Of a stretch of 18,180 bases of DNA, positions 1 through 9,822 are shown piece after piece. The stretch comes from Ephemerocybe angulata (taxonomy: Eukaryota; Basidiomycota; Agaricomycetes; Agaricales; Psathyrellaceae). The stretch is from contig JAACJK010000161.1 in assembly GCA_013368325.1 (NCBI GenBank), forward strand, positions 1-18,180, given 5' to 3'. The position numbers and the translations under genes were made by a program. Positions within the stretch are counted from its first letter, which is position 1. Each line of letters begins with the position of its first letter. The notes beneath the pieces were generated by a model. It ran no database searches, had not been told where the DNA came from, and saw nothing but the letters and a program-made list of their open reading frames with translations.

Positions 1-101
1 TTAATAATTTTTAGAATATATTTCCTATATTATTTCTTAAATATTTTGTTTATTTAAGTCCAATTACTAAATATTGCTTATAGTTTTCTATTATAATCTT
101 T

Positions 102-140
102 TAGGGCAAGATTGACGCTAATACCGTCAATCCCTACCCT
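102..140. repeat. GC-rich double hairpin
   Basis: An inner stem ATTGACG/CGTCAAT encloses a 7-nt loop, and an outer AGGG/CCCT stem flanks it. The TAGGGCA start and CTACCC end recur in the hairpin at 520-546, so the two may be copies of one GC-cluster family. Similar GC-rich hairpins are known in fungal mtDNA; the function here is unknown. Confidence 0.55.
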
Positions 141-234
141 TTATACACTTCACTTCCGGATTCTTCTCAATAATATAAATAATATGATATAAAATATATC
201 AATATCAATATCAGAATCATAATTATTAAATATA

Positions 235-245
235 GGGCATAGCCC
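235..245. repeat. Small GC hairpin GGGC/GCCC
   Basis: A perfect 4-bp GGGC/GCCC stem with a 3-nt ATA loop, again preceded by TA as in the other TAGGGC elements nearby. Short enough to be chance, but GC-only stems are rare in this background. Confidence 0.35.
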
Positions 246-519
246 AAATATTATTTACTCTATTTAGGAGGAAGCCTAAATTAAGAATTATAATATTTAA
301 TAATTTTTAGTAGTAGTAATATAGCTCCATATTGTATTTTACTGCTATTTTCTAAATAATTGACCTTTAGATCCAGCCATTCTTATTTCTTCAAAATAAA
401 ACGTATTAAATTTTTGTCAAAAAATACAAAAAACGTTTATGAAAGATCTTCAAAACTTTTATACATGACCCTGTTAAGATACTAGCATGAGACTAAATAT
501 GCCTTGTTAAATAAAAAAT

Positions 520-546
520 GTAGGGCAGGACTTAGTCCGTACCTAC
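520..546. repeat. Nested GC-rich hairpin, left copy
   Basis: Nested stems GTAGG/CCTAC (outer) and GGAC/GTCC (inner, TTA loop), separated by 3-nt internal loops. It lies beyond the 3' end of the left dpo and could act in RNA 3' processing or be a mobile GC cluster. The mirror copy is at 18092-18118. Confidence 0.6.
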
Positions 547-665
547 CCGTTTATTTTTATTTTAAAAAATAAACAACTCTCTAAAATACTCTCACTATCA
601 TTTAAATCCCATTTCTCTAATTTCGATCTCTTCCCTTAAGGATAATTAAACAAATCTTTATAATA

Positions 666-704
666 CCCGCAAGTTTTATAATTCCCGCGAGTTTTATTCA
701 AATT
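666..704. repeat. Two-copy tandem repeat, left copy
   Basis: Two adjacent imperfect units of CCCGC(A/G)AGTTTTAT with short AT tails. It lies just past the 3' end of the left dpo. The mirror copy is at 17937-17974. The CCCGC core is GC-rich for this genome. Confidence 0.6.
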
Positions 705-710
705 AAAGCT

Positions 711-737
711 GAGGAGGAGAGGGTGGGGTTAGGGTTA
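711..737. repeat. G-rich, telomere-like tract overlapping the dpo stop (left)
   Basis: On the + strand the tract has G-runs of 2, 2, 3, 4 and 3 and ends GGGTTAGGGTTAA. It overlaps the stop codon of the left dpo copy. TTAGGG is the common fungal nuclear telomere unit, but only about one and a half units are present. A two-layer G-quadruplex is possible. The mirror is at 17904-17930. Confidence 0.5.
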
Positions 738-3548
738 ATTAACTATAGATTCTATAACCTCAGTTTTAGGACCGTGGCCTTTAACCTTAATTGTGAATAA
801 TTCAGACTTTACTATGTAAGGTATCGTATTAATCAATAATCCTTTACTATTATAAACTAACTTACGCTTATTCGCGTTGATTTGAACCTTATAAGAATGG
901 CTGAGTATTTGAATATTAACAGCTTCTTTATTTTTTGCCCATTTATCTTGTTGGATAGATAGGGAGCTGTCTTTATTTAGTATTCGTAGAAATCATTAAA
1001 GGATAAGCCAGTATATTAGCCACCTTAGAAGAAAGACCCTTAATTTTAACTACCATTTTTCCGGTTTCTAATTCTAAACGTATGCCTTGGGGCTTATGAA
1101 TAAGCCTTTTTTAATATTATGCTCTAACTTAATTGCCCGATATCACTACCATTATACCAGGCATTAGAGTGCCCATTTGTTGCGTGTCCTATCTACTACT
1201 ATGCTATCGGTATCGGAGTAGAATAATTCCAGGTCATCGTTATTTTGATTTACTCATAAAAACCCTACCCATAGCGAAATAGCACTAGAGATAGCCACAT
1301 TCGTACTAGAATGAATATTCAAGCTATCGAACATTCTATCAGTTTGGTCTTGAGTAAACGTCACTAGTGCATGGCTATGGCCTATGGAATTAATAGATTC
1401 GATGTTATTTATAGTATTTTTATTAATGATGGTTAATAACTGGTTAAAACTGTCTTATTCAAAATCTCGAAGGATTTGAACTGATCCTGCATTCCGAAGC
1501 GCCCATATAAGCTATTCATTAATATTTTTTGCAATGAAGTTCATAGGGTCTGATTTGCTATACTCGGATCTAAGACTGTAAAGTTCTGTAATATAATCCT
1601 TGAAAATGTTTGCCTTTTCAGTAAATAATATCCCACTTAATATTTCAAACTGGTATCCGAATTCTGAGCATCTTTATTTCTTCCGAATAAAGGTTAGCAT
1701 AAAATTCTCCCAGGACCGAGCAAGTACTTTCTACGCTGTTTATAACAGTTTTTTCTGTATAATTGGATGTTTCAAGCCTAAAGGAGCCGTAACTTTACAG
1801 TAGAAGAACCTTGCTTATCCGGAAAGTAGCCTGTAGGTCACCTTCAAATCTAATTGGATATCCTATAGCACCTCGACGTTTTGCATGATATAAGGATACA
1901 AACTGTTTACATCATAATAGTATAAATTATTTCTCGTTGAAACTGAGTCGGGTATAACATTTGTAGGCAAATACATGTCAGTAGCCCCTCCAGTGAAGAT
2001 GTTCTGATTTGTTTTGAAGAGTGTCTCAAGAGTAGGTATATTAAGATTTGCCTTAAAATGTGCCCTATAAATTCCAAAAGTTAGACTAGTAATAGTCGGA
2101 TATTTAGAAATATTAATTTCCATCTATTTCAAATTAATAAGCCGAACTTTGATAGTACTTCATGTAGAGAGATACAGTCCAGTTGGCAGTACTTAATAGC
2201 TTCAGCTTTAAGTATCCAATTATTATTGAATTTTGAAGCATAACTATTGTACTCATCCTGTGTAATATCTGGGAAAAATTCAATTGATGGAACAGGTCCA
2301 ATATAGTCTAAGTTATTTTGTTTACAAACCCATGAGGAAAGAAATCCTTTTGTGAATTACCGTTAAATGATTAGCTAGATCCCTTAGGTTACCTAAAAGG
2401 ATTTGATAGCTATCCACAAATTTTAAAGTTACTGGACCAGAACCGGTTGTTTTTGTGAAATCGAAAGAAATTAATTTGTTATTATTAATTAAAGGAGATA
2501 CTTTACCATATTCTATCAAGTAAGGCATTAAGAAAACACTATCAAAGTTAGCTAGGTTATGAATATAAATGTTTTTCTGTCGTTTTCTATGAGTTAGTGT
2601 ATTTATACAATCAAACTCATTTCTTTAACAGAAATGTAATCACTTAAGAAAAAACTTATTTTTGAGAGCCATCGAAAAAGCTGATTAAGTACGGAACCAT
2701 TACTTGTTCGCCATTATGTTTAGCCTCGATGTAGGTTTCTATATCTAAAGTAAGAAAATCTTTAATGTACTTAGTTTCAGGTTTAATTTTCGAAAGGAAC
2801 CGTGTAGGTTTCTGTTCAAAATTTAACTCTTCCTGGTTAGTTATAAGATACATACATAAATTCTGTCCTTAGCTACTAATCTACTAGGGTCGTCAATTGT
2901 TCTTATGAAATAGTTGTCGTTTATTTGTTATCAACTATTTTATTTGTGTTTTTTTTGAATTACCCTTAGGTGTAAATTTAATATTATTAATTATTTACCA
3001 TCTACAACAGTAGGATGTATTTCAAAGAAATTGTTATTGTGAGTAGTCACAATAAAATTCAGATCCTTTATCGGTAGTAACTAAATCTGTTAACGGAGTA
3101 CCAAATTCTAGTGGATTTAAAGTAATAGGAATCTGATATTTATAATAATTTATTGTGTTAAGATCTCGTTCTTTAATTTCCAATTGATTTTCCTTAGCTA
3201 AACCCTTTCTAATCCAAAACTGAATACTACTTTTCTTAATTTCAACGTTGTTGTATCCATCTTGTTTTTTATTTAACAAGTCCCATAAATATGGATGTAG
3301 AATTCTAATGATTCGTTAGTTTTGTTTAAAAATACCATTTGTCCTAATGTTTTAGGTATATTATCGTTTGTAACTAGTCTGAAAGATACCATATGTGATG
3401 ATCGTCTTTAATATTGAATACTTCTTTTTCAAAGAAATACTCTACTGCTTTTCTTAACAATTTTTGTCTAAAATGAATAAGAAATAAAATCGAATGAGAA
3501 GTTTTTCCAATTTAATAATTTACCTGTTGCCTTTCTAGCTAATGTTTT
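735..3548 (-). pseudogene. dpo, plasmid-type family B DNA polymerase, left copy, frameshifted
   Basis: Mirror copy of the polymerase at 15067-17906. Readable pieces on the - strand include the N-terminal part (3034-3279), the DIET exonuclease motif (within 2656-2853), the Exo II region (within 2322-2528) and the DVNSLYPY motif of Pol A (within 1863-2123). Indels break the frame at positions that mostly differ from those in the right copy, and where one arm is shifted the other usually reads through. The TGA at 2129-2131 is shared with the right arm. I call it a pseudogene only because the sequence as given cannot be translated; sequencing error is the likelier cause. Confidence 0.85.
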
Positions 3549-3803
3549 TTATATTAAAAACCTTATCAATTTTTTTTTTTACTACAACTGGCCTAGGCCT
3601 GGATTAGTAAGTAACAAAAAAAAATTATAAAGATGTTTTGTCTAATAACTCCGCATCAACTCCTTCTATCATTCAACACTAAAAACTTTTATAAAAACAA
3701 AACAAATAAATATCATTTTAAATCCAAATATAATTTTATTTTTACTTTTTTTAATCACTTTTTTATATAAAAAAAAAGTAAAAATAAAAAAGTAAATAAC
3801 CAC
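3549..3803. repeat. Hairpin block between left dpo and tRNA-Ile
   Basis: A long hairpin TTATCAA-T(n) ... A(n)-TTATAA at about 3564-3655 encloses a perfect palindrome GGCCTAGGCC at 3590-3599. A second unit at about 3739-3796 is a T/A hairpin with an ATATAA loop and CACTTTTTT/AAAAAAGT ends. No gene is supported apart from the possible dpo leader discussed in the findings. Confidence 0.6.
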
Positions 3804-3870
3804 TAAGCCCAAGAAGATTGAACTCCTACAAATTCCTCATCAAGAAATATTCTACCATAAATTATAGCTT
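3804..3870 (-). tRNA. tRNA-Ile(GAU), left copy
   Basis: Mirror of the tRNA at 14740-14809. Here the 3' acceptor strand is complete (TGGGCTT, then A) but one C is missing from the 5' acceptor strand and the base at position 26 is missing. The anticodon loop TTGATGA is intact and gives GAU. Combining the two arms gives a fully paired 7-bp acceptor stem. Confidence 0.85.
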
Positions 3871-4109
3871 CTATTACTTTTTTCTTAGTCAGTAATTTTT
3901 GTTTTAGTCGCCCAAGTAAAAAAAAAAACAAAAAAAAATAAAGATTAGACTAGGGTAGGTTTTTATTTTTTGTTGTTCAGTTATTTTTTTGTAACAAAAA
4001 CAAAAAAAAATTAGAATGGCCAGTTGACTTTTTTATATAAAAAAAGTGATAAATTGATTATAGTGATACAAGGGATATTAAAATATCCCCAACACTATCT
4101 TTGAAACAA
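3871..4109. repeat. Hairpin spacer, left tRNA-Ile to tRNA-Leu
   Basis: No gene. A family B hairpin (CAGTTATTTTTTT with GTAACAAA loop, then AATTAGAATGGCCAG) at about 3978-4023 runs directly into a family A hairpin at about 4024-4056. A GGGATATT/AATATCCC inverted repeat lies at about 4073-4090, just beyond the 3' end of tRNA-Leu in the direction of transcription. Confidence 0.6.
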
Positions 4110-4193
4110 TACGAACAAAGAGACTTGAACTCTTAAGGGATTACTCCCACTTCTGCTTAAGAGAAGATTGTTTACCAATTTCAACATATTCGT
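4110..4193 (-). tRNA. tRNA-Leu(UAA), left copy
   Basis: Mirror of the tRNA at 14417-14499, with the same 7-bp acceptor stem, D-arm, anticodon loop CTTAAGC and long variable arm. It differs by one extra G in the variable arm, which does not break any stem. Confidence 0.92.
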
Positions 4194-4492
4194 ATATTAT
4201 TTTTTTTAATAAAAATAAGTAGTAATTGTAATTAATTAGATAAATAATTAATAGCCCTAGTATCACTTTTTTTTTTCTTTTATCACTCCTATTACTTATT
4301 TTTTTTGTTTTTTTTGTATTGACTTTTTTTATATTAAAAAAAGTGATAAAATTAGGCCTAATTTTTGTTTTTATTTGACTTTTTTTTTGTTGACTTTTTT
4401 ATTGTTAATAAAAAAAGTGATACAAAAAAAGTGATAAAAACAAAATTAAAGTAAATAAAAAAACAAAAAAACAAAAAAACAAAAAAATTAAA
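4194..4492. repeat. Hairpin spacer, left tRNA-Leu to tRNA-Trp
   Basis: No gene. It holds at least three family A hairpins: about 4319-4350 (GACTTTTTTT, ATATTA loop, AAAAAAGTGATA), about 4393-4424 (ATTGTTAATA loop) and a partial unit next to it. A polypurine stretch with repeated AAAAAAC follows up to the tRNA-Trp 3' end. Confidence 0.6.
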
Positions 4493-4564
4493 CAAGAGTG
4501 AGGCCGATTCGAACGCCTACAAACAATTTTGGAGATTGTGATACTACCATTATACTACACTCTT
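4493..4564 (-). tRNA. tRNA-Trp(CCA), left copy
   Basis: Mirror of the tRNA at 14044-14114, with acceptor AAGAGTG/CACTCTT, anticodon loop CTCCAAA and discriminator G. There is one extra G in the T-arm compared with the right copy, which disturbs an otherwise perfect 5-bp stem. This is probably a sequencing indel. Confidence 0.9.
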
Positions 4565-4850
4565 CTTTGTCTTTTATTTTTATCACTTTTTTTTATATAA
4601 ATTAAAAAAAAAGTAATACTAATAATTCCCCTTACTTTTTAATTGGTTTATTTTTTGTTACCCTTCTATCACTTACCGCAGGTTTATATAAATAAAAAAG
4701 TCAATAAAATTGGGCTATTATTTTTTAACTTATTTTTTTGTATCTATCACTTTTATTACTTTTTTTTTATTTATATAAAAAAAAAAGTGATAAAGATAAA
4801 AAAGTCAACACAACAAACAAAAAAAAAAAATAAGTATAACAAATAAAATT
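4565..4850. repeat. Hairpin spacer, left tRNA-Trp to tRNA-Ala
   Basis: No gene; the translation of 4643-4846 is low-complexity K/F/Y sequence from T/A runs. It holds family A hairpins at about 4580-4615 and 4746-4797. The GC-richer motif CACTTACCGCAGG at about 4671-4683 interrupts another unit. Confidence 0.6.
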
Positions 4851-4922
4851 GGGAGAAAGATAGATTCGAACTATCATAATTATATTGCAAATATAACCGA
4901 TTAACCATTATCAGATTTCCCC
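4851..4922 (-). tRNA. tRNA-Ala(UGC), left copy
   Basis: Mirror of the tRNA at 13681-13751. The D-loop here is one base longer (AATGGTTA), which gives a normal 4-bp D-stem with an 8-nt loop. A C stands where the right copy has the discriminator A. The G3-U70 pair and the anticodon UGC are the same. Confidence 0.9.
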
Positions 4923-5043
4923 TAATTTTTTCTGTGTTTTAAAAAAAAATAATTATAATTTAATTATTTTTATTTAAGGCTAATTTTATTAGTGTCGTGT
5001 GCGACTTTTTTATCTGAAAAAAAAAAAATTAGAAAAAAAATAA

Positions 5044-5054
5044 GGGGGGGGGGG
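5044..5054. repeat. Poly-G tract (11 G), left copy
   Basis: Eleven consecutive G on the + strand, just downstream of the left rns 3' end. The right-arm mirror (13540-13552) has 13 C. Such a pure G/C run is very unusual in this AT-rich DNA. The different lengths could be biological or sequencing slippage. Confidence 0.85.
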
Positions 5055-5069
5055 TTTAGATTTTATTTC

Positions 5070-6627
5070 TTTATTATCCAGCAGCACTTTCCAGTACAGC
5101 TACCTTGCTATGACTTTTGAGATGTTACTCAGAAGAGTTCACTAATATTAATAATATAAAACAAAAAGTAAGTTTAGTTAAAAATATTCATTTACAAAAC
5201 AAAAAAATTTTGTAATTTATGCATAATAGCTTATCCCTATCTAAGCTTCTTCCCAGCGACAGACAGTTAGTTCATCACGAATATAAACTTCACCGTTGCG
5301 TAATGATCAACGATTACTCGAAATTCCTCCTTCATGTTGTCGAATTTCAGACAACAATCTGTCTAAAAAAATAATTAACTTTTTTTAATGATTTGCTAAT
5401 TATTTTTTATCTAATTATTGCATCATTTTGTAAAAGTTTTTATAGCACATTTATAGCCCAGTTCATGAGGGCCATAACGACTTGTCTTAGTCCCAAATGT
5501 ATTCCTTTAAAATACAACAAAAGTTAAGTAAAAATTAACAATAGGGATTTCGTCCGTTAGTGGAGTTAACCTAACTTTTCACAATACGGACTGAAGACAG
5601 CCATGCAACACCTGTAAACGAATTTCCATAAAATGGAAACTACTCAAAATTTTTAAGATATTTTGGATATACAAGAACTGGTAAGATTTACGCGGATTAT
5701 CGTATTAAATAGCATGCTTCACTTCGTTTGCTTCGAGACCGACTAATTTTTTGGTTTCAGTTTTGCAACCGTACTCTCAAGGCGGAATGGTTAACGCGTT
5801 AGCATCGTTATCAATTCTTTAATAACAAAACTACCATTCATCGTTGACAGTGAGAGGTATCTGGGTATCTAATCCTATTTCTTATTCTCACCTCGTTTCT
5901 CAGCGTCAATCATTTATAGATAAAAAGCTTCACCTTTAGTATTCCATCTAGTATCTACGGATATCATCCCTACACTAAATATTATTCGGTTATCCTCAAT
6001 ATGATTCTAGCTTATAGTTATTCATTTTTAAATTACTAAATAATTAATAGTATATAGCTAATTAAAAATAGAACTTTTGTAAGCTGCCTACACACCCTTT
6101 ACGCCCTTTTTAAGGTGATTAACGTTCGCGTTTCTGGCGTACCGAGTCTTCTGGCACCAGTAATTTAGACAACACTATTAGTAAAGTAATATCATTTTTT
6201 TCCTTTACGTTATCATAAATACCACCTACTAACTTGGTTTTATGATGTTCAGTTAGCTAGTTCACTCTTGCGAGCATTGACTAATATTCTTGACTGCAGA
6301 TTGCTTATGCAATTGGGACTTCTCATCCCAATGTGGCCAGCGTTCTTTCAAACTTAGCTATTGATCGTAGGCTTGGTAGGCTTTTACTCTACCAACTACC
6401 CTTAAACAAAATAAATCAATTCTTATAGTGGAAAATTCCTTTTTTTATAAATAGCTAAATTTATTTTATCCTCTATTTGAGAGGTCTATAAGGTATCTAA
6501 TTTATTATTACTCACCTGTACACCTTGTTCTAGCCTTTTAATTAAAGTAATAAAAAGGTAGTAGAACAAACGATTTGCATGTCTTAAAACTACTGAAAAA
6601 CGTTCAATCTGAACCAAAATTAAATTC
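5070..6627 (-). rRNA. Small-subunit mitochondrial rRNA, left copy
   Basis: Mirror of the rRNA at 11971-13525, with the same 5' region, 530 loop, ATTAGATACC block and 3'-terminal domain. Differences are mainly 1-nt indels, for example CTCGGTACGCC here against CTCGGTAACGCC on the right in the universally conserved 530 region, where neither agrees with the expected GGTAATACC spacing. The ends are estimated from alignment to the conserved core. Confidence 0.93.
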
Positions 6628-7155
6628 TTATTATTAATTTATATATTAATTAAATTGCAGGGCCTAATTTTTTTATTTGTTACAAAAAAATAAGCCCAGT
6701 TAATATATTGTATAGTATATGCTCTAGTTAATTAAAAAAAAAAAACAAGCAATATTATATTTACATCTCTTTATATTTTATAAACTTTTTTGTATATATT
6801 TATTTGTTTTGTTTAGGGCTAATTTTTGTTCTATCACTTTTTTCCAGATAAAGATAAAAAAGTAAACAAATAAAAAAAATTAAGCCCAAGTAATAAATAT
6901 TCTTTACAGTTAATTTTTTTATCACTTACTAATCCAGTTATTTTTTTTGTATTTGTTATAAAAAAAAAATAGACTGGCCAGTTGTAGTAGTTGACTTATA
7001 TAAAAAAAGTGATAACTGGCTAAGGCCTGGATAAGGGTTTTCTTGTTTGTTTGTATCAAAAGTCCACAGAAAAAAAAGTCAACTGGCCATTCGGCCTGAA
7101 ACAAAATTAAAACAATAGGGCTAATTTTTTTTATATATAAAATACAAAATTCCTA
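6628..7155. repeat. Hairpin-rich spacer, left rns to small ORF
   Basis: No supported gene; the 6922-7104 translation is a shadow of the hairpins. It contains a GGGCCTAA/TTAAGCCC-type hairpin at about 6660-6700, a family A relative at 6835-6866, a family B hairpin at about 6933-6982 and a composite with GGCTAAGGCC at about 7017-7026. These units are packed end to end and partly nested. Mirror: 11439-11970. Confidence 0.6.
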
Positions 7156-7260
7156 TTAAATACCCTAATAAAATTTAATCATAAAAATACTATCTAAGTT
7201 AACCCAATATCTTATGAATAAACTAGTAAAAATAAATGAGAATACAAAAATAGGATCCAT
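7156..7260 (-). CDS. Small hydrophobic ORF, left copy; unrecognised
   Basis: Mirror of the 34-codon ORF at 11334-11438. The ATG is kept, but a T-run shorter by one near the 3' end changes the last codons and brings an earlier stop (TAG). A G-run longer by one follows, so the total length is unchanged. I do not recognise a family. Confidence 0.25.
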
Positions 7261-7617
7261 AAAAATAGATCCTTTTACTAATTTTTTTTTTTATATCACT
7301 TTTTGTATCTGTTTACTTTTTATTGTTAATAAAAAAGTGATAGATAAAAAAAGTCAACAAACAAAAAAATAATTCTATAGTTTTATTTCTTATAGTAGAA
7401 AATAAATTTATTAATTTTTTGATCATCTCTTTTATATTATATTCCAATTTAAGTTGTAATTTTTACCGCAAGGGGTATCACTTACTAATTAATTTTTTTT
7501 GTAAAACAAAAAAAAAAAATTGATAAGGGTTATCTGTTTATATCACTTTTTTGATCTGTTTATAAGATAGATTAAATTACTTAATTTTTTTTTAAGATAA
7601 ACAAAAAAAAATAACTG

Positions 7618-7659
7618 CTGGCCATTCTAATTTTTTTTTTTTTAAAAAAAAATAACTGG
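7618..7659. repeat. Family B hairpin, apparently empty (left)
   Basis: Reads CTGGCCATTCTAA-T(13)-A(n)-TAACTGG with no insert between the T-run and the A-run. It is the mirror of 10937-10978. Confidence 0.6.
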
Positions 7660-7689
7660 ATAGATAAAAAAGTCAACCAAAAAAATTAA

Positions 7690-7762
7690 CTGGCCATTCT
7701 AATTTTTTTTTGTTGACTTTTTTTATTGTTAATAAAAAAAGTGATAAAAAAAAAATAACTGG
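7690..7762. repeat. Family B hairpin holding a family A hairpin (left)
   Basis: Has the same CTGGCCATTCTAA-T(n) start and A(n)-TAACTGG end as 7618-7659. A complete family A hairpin (TTGACTTTTTT, ATTGTTAATA loop, AAAAAAGTGATA) sits at the T/A junction. Mirror of 10836-10907. Confidence 0.65.
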
Positions 7763-7766
7763 GGGA

Positions 7767-8775
7767 TTAGTAAGGTGCAATATCAAATGCTATTAAAATA
7801 CTTGGAACTAAGATAATGAAAGCGACACACACGGGTAATAAATTTAACCAACATAATCATAATTGAATCAATCTTAATCTGGGTAATGTAGCTCTAAACC
7901 AAACAAAGAAGAAACAGAAAATACATGTTTTGGCACCTAAGATAATAGATGAATATTTATGATTGAGTTATTAACAATATTTCTGGTAAGTGGTAACCTC
8001 CTAAAAATAATATAGCAGTTATACAACTAAATAATACAATTGAGGATATTCTCCTAAAAAGAAAAATACGAAAGGTACTGAAGAATGCTCAGTAAAAAAA
8101 ACCAGCAACTAATTCAGATTCAGCTTCTTGTAAATCAAAAGGTGTTCTAGAAGTTTCCGCTAATATAGATATTAAAATAAATATAAATACGGGTAATAAC
8201 GGAATTATAAACCATACGGATAACTGTGTTTCTATTATTGTTATATAATTTTAAAGATCCTGTTAATATATGATTTATTAAGATTGCTGAACTTAATATT
8301 AATTCATAAGAAATCATTGCTGCTGTAGATCGTAAGGATCCTAAAAAAGCATATTTAGAATTAGCTGACCATCCAGCTAATAATACACCATATACTCCTA
8401 AAGAAGAAAGTGCTAAAGTATATAAAATACTCATTGAATAATCAGATATTGCTATTCCTTGACCAAAAGGTATAACACCCCAACCTAATAAACTAAAAAT
8501 TAAAGAAGAAACAGGAGCTAAATAAAATATTACTTTATTTGATTGTGAGGGTATTACTGTCTCCTTTAAAATTAATTTTAAAGCATCTGCAAATGGTTGT
8601 AATATTCCATAATAACCTACTGTATTTGGTCCTACCCTTTGATGGGCAGCTAATTGTTTTCTTTCTATTATTGTCATGAAAGCAACTGCTAATAATACTG
8701 GAACTATTATAGTAGCTACATCTATTAAATTAAATAATAAAGATTTTAAGAATAAAAATTAATATTATTGATCAT
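7767..8775 (-). pseudogene. nad1, NADH dehydrogenase subunit 1, left copy, frameshifted
   Basis: Mirror of nad1 at 9823-10831 and of equal length (1009 nt), though with different indels. A T-run one base short near the start shifts the frame a few codons after ATG. The middle (8147-8677) reads through the MTIIERKQLAAHQ and VGYYGILQPF blocks. Further indels follow: the A-run at 8094-8101 (8 where 7 fit) and four indels within about 35 bp near 7850-7890. One R of the RRVGPN block is missing. The protein content is unmistakable, and reading errors are more likely than true loss. Confidence 0.9.
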
Positions 8776-9240
8776 TTATGGTTTTCGTGTTGTGTAGGCT
8801 TTAGCTAGACGTAGTTTAACCTAGCTATCTATCACTTTTTTATATAAATAAAAAAAGTCAATAATAACAAGCTAGGAAATTAGTCCACGAGGCTTTTAGC
8901 AAGGAATTATTAAATTATTTCTAATAGCAATTGGGCTAATTTTTTTATTCTCACCAGTTATTTTTTTGTAACAAATACAAAAAAAATTAGATTGGCCATT
9001 ACTAATTTTAATCTTTATCACTTTTTTTTTTATATAAATAAAAAAAAAAGTCATAAAAAAGTGATAAAGATAACCCTGCGGTAAGTGATAATAACAAAAA
9101 ATTAGCCTTACTAACAAAAATAATATATTTGTAAATAAAATATTAGCTATTAATTTTCTAATCAATTTTTTAAGTTACTACTAATTTTTGACTAATTACT
9201 TTTTTTACAGTTATTTTTTTTAACAAGAAAAAATTAAGTA
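8776..9240. repeat. Hairpin-rich spacer, left nad1 5' side to palindrome centre
   Basis: No gene; the 8896-9165 translation is low-complexity. It contains a family A hairpin at about 8828-8861 framed by AGCTA/TAGCT, a family B hairpin at about 8948-8999, a double family A unit at about 9016-9067 and the ACCCTGCGGTAAGTGATA motif at 9072-9089. Any nad1 promoter should lie here, but I recognise no promoter consensus. Confidence 0.6.
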
Positions 9241-9354
9241 AAAAAAGTGATAAGGTTGACTTTTTTAACCTATCCAGGCCTTATTTTTTTTCAAATAAAA
9301 AAATTAGGCCAGTTGTTACTTTTTTTATAAAAAAACTTTCGGCCTTATTTAAAA
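9241..9354. other. Asymmetric centre of the palindrome
   Basis: About 114 bp that is not the reverse complement of itself, so the arms do not meet directly. It contains its own small hairpins: AGGTT/AACCT at about 9252-9271, and GGCCTTA-T(n)/A(n)-TTAGGCC at about 9276-9314, related to the arm hairpins. Such a centre could be the loop region of a closed linear end, a short single-copy region in a circular map, or the joint of a rearrangement or assembly. The sequence does not decide between these. Confidence 0.75.
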
Positions 9355-9822
9355 TTACTTAATTTTTTTTTGTTAAAAAAAATAACTGTAAAAAAAGTAA
9401 TTAGTCAAAAATTAGTAGTAACTTAAAAATTGATTAGAAAATTAATAGCTAATATTTTATTTACAAATATATTATTTGTTAGTAAGGCTAATTTTTTGTT
9501 ATTATCACTTACCGCAGGGTTATCTTTATCACTTTTTTATGACTTTTTTTTTATTTATATAAAAAAAAAAGTGATAAAGATTAAAATTAGTAATAACTGG
9601 CCAATCTAATTTTTTTGTATTTGTTACAAAAAAAATAACTGGTGAGAATAAAAAAATTAGCCCAATTGCTATTAGAAATAATTTAATAATTCCTTGCTAA
9701 AAGCCTCGTGGACTAATTTCCTAGCTTGTTATTATTGACTTTTTTTTATTTATATAAAAAAGTGATAGATAGCTAGGTTAAACTACGTCTAGCTAAAGCC
9801 TACACAAACACGAAAACCATAA
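9355..9822. repeat. Hairpin-rich spacer upstream of right nad1
   Basis: No gene. It holds the CACTTACCGCAGGGTTAT motif at about 9505-9523, a double family A unit at about 9525-9590, a family B hairpin at 9593-9642 and a family A hairpin at 9736-9767 framed by CTAGCT/AGCTAG. It ends just before the nad1 ATG. Mirror: 8776-9240. Confidence 0.65.
9736..9767. repeat. Family A hairpin upstream of nad1
   Basis: TTGACTTTTTTT, loop ATTTATATAA, then AAAAAAGTGATA. It shows the family's asymmetric ends, TTGAC on one side and GTGATA on the other. The flanks CCTAGCT and AGCTAGG also pair, which extends the stem. Confidence 0.65.

Larger units (their letters stand above)
1..456. other. Left flank outside the visible palindrome; no gene
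   Basis: AT-rich sequence with no ORF, tRNA or rRNA signal that I can support. It contains two small GC-rich hairpins (listed separately) with GGGC/GCCC or AGGG/CCCT stems in otherwise AT-rich DNA. Its mirror copy, if there is one, lies beyond the right edge of the window, so I cannot tell whether the palindrome continues through it. Confidence 0.6.
7261..7766. repeat. Hairpin-rich spacer, left small ORF to nad1
   Basis: No gene. From left to right: a family A unit at about 7293-7352 (ATTGTTAATA loop), a variant with ACCGCAAGGGGTATCACTT at about 7465-7483, a long T/A hairpin near 7500-7540, and the family B pair described separately (7618-7659 and 7690-7762). Mirror: 10832-11333. Confidence 0.6.
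457..9240 (-). repeat. Left arm of the giant inverted repeat
   Basis: The reverse complement of this stretch matches 9355-18180 nearly base for base: both carry nad1, the 34-codon ORF, rns, four tRNAs, dpo and the same spacers in the same order. Matching landmarks include the nad1 start (8775 and 9823), the nad1 stop (7767 and 10831), the rns 3' end (about 5070 and 13525) and the dpo stop (735 and 17906). The arms differ mostly by 1-2 nt indels in homopolymers. The inner boundary falls where TAACAAG-A(n)-TTAAGTA stops having a mirror. Confidence 0.95.

Noticed and set aside
1600..1803. ORF of 67 codons on the + strand
   Set aside because: Antisense shadow of the left dpo between the Pol A and Pol B motifs.
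4643..4846. ORF of 67 codons, rich in K, F and Y
   Set aside because: It is the translation of two T/A hairpin units and polyA runs; no motif, and the mirror arm does not keep the frame.
3549..5069. CRISPR-like array from the many regularly placed repeats
   Set aside because: The repeats are T/A hairpins of varying length, in both orientations and nested, without unique spacers of constant size. The context is mitochondrial.
8896..9165. ORF of 89 codons on the - strand
   Set aside because: It crosses three hairpin repeats and consists of their translated T/A runs. The mirror arm is not open over the same stretch.
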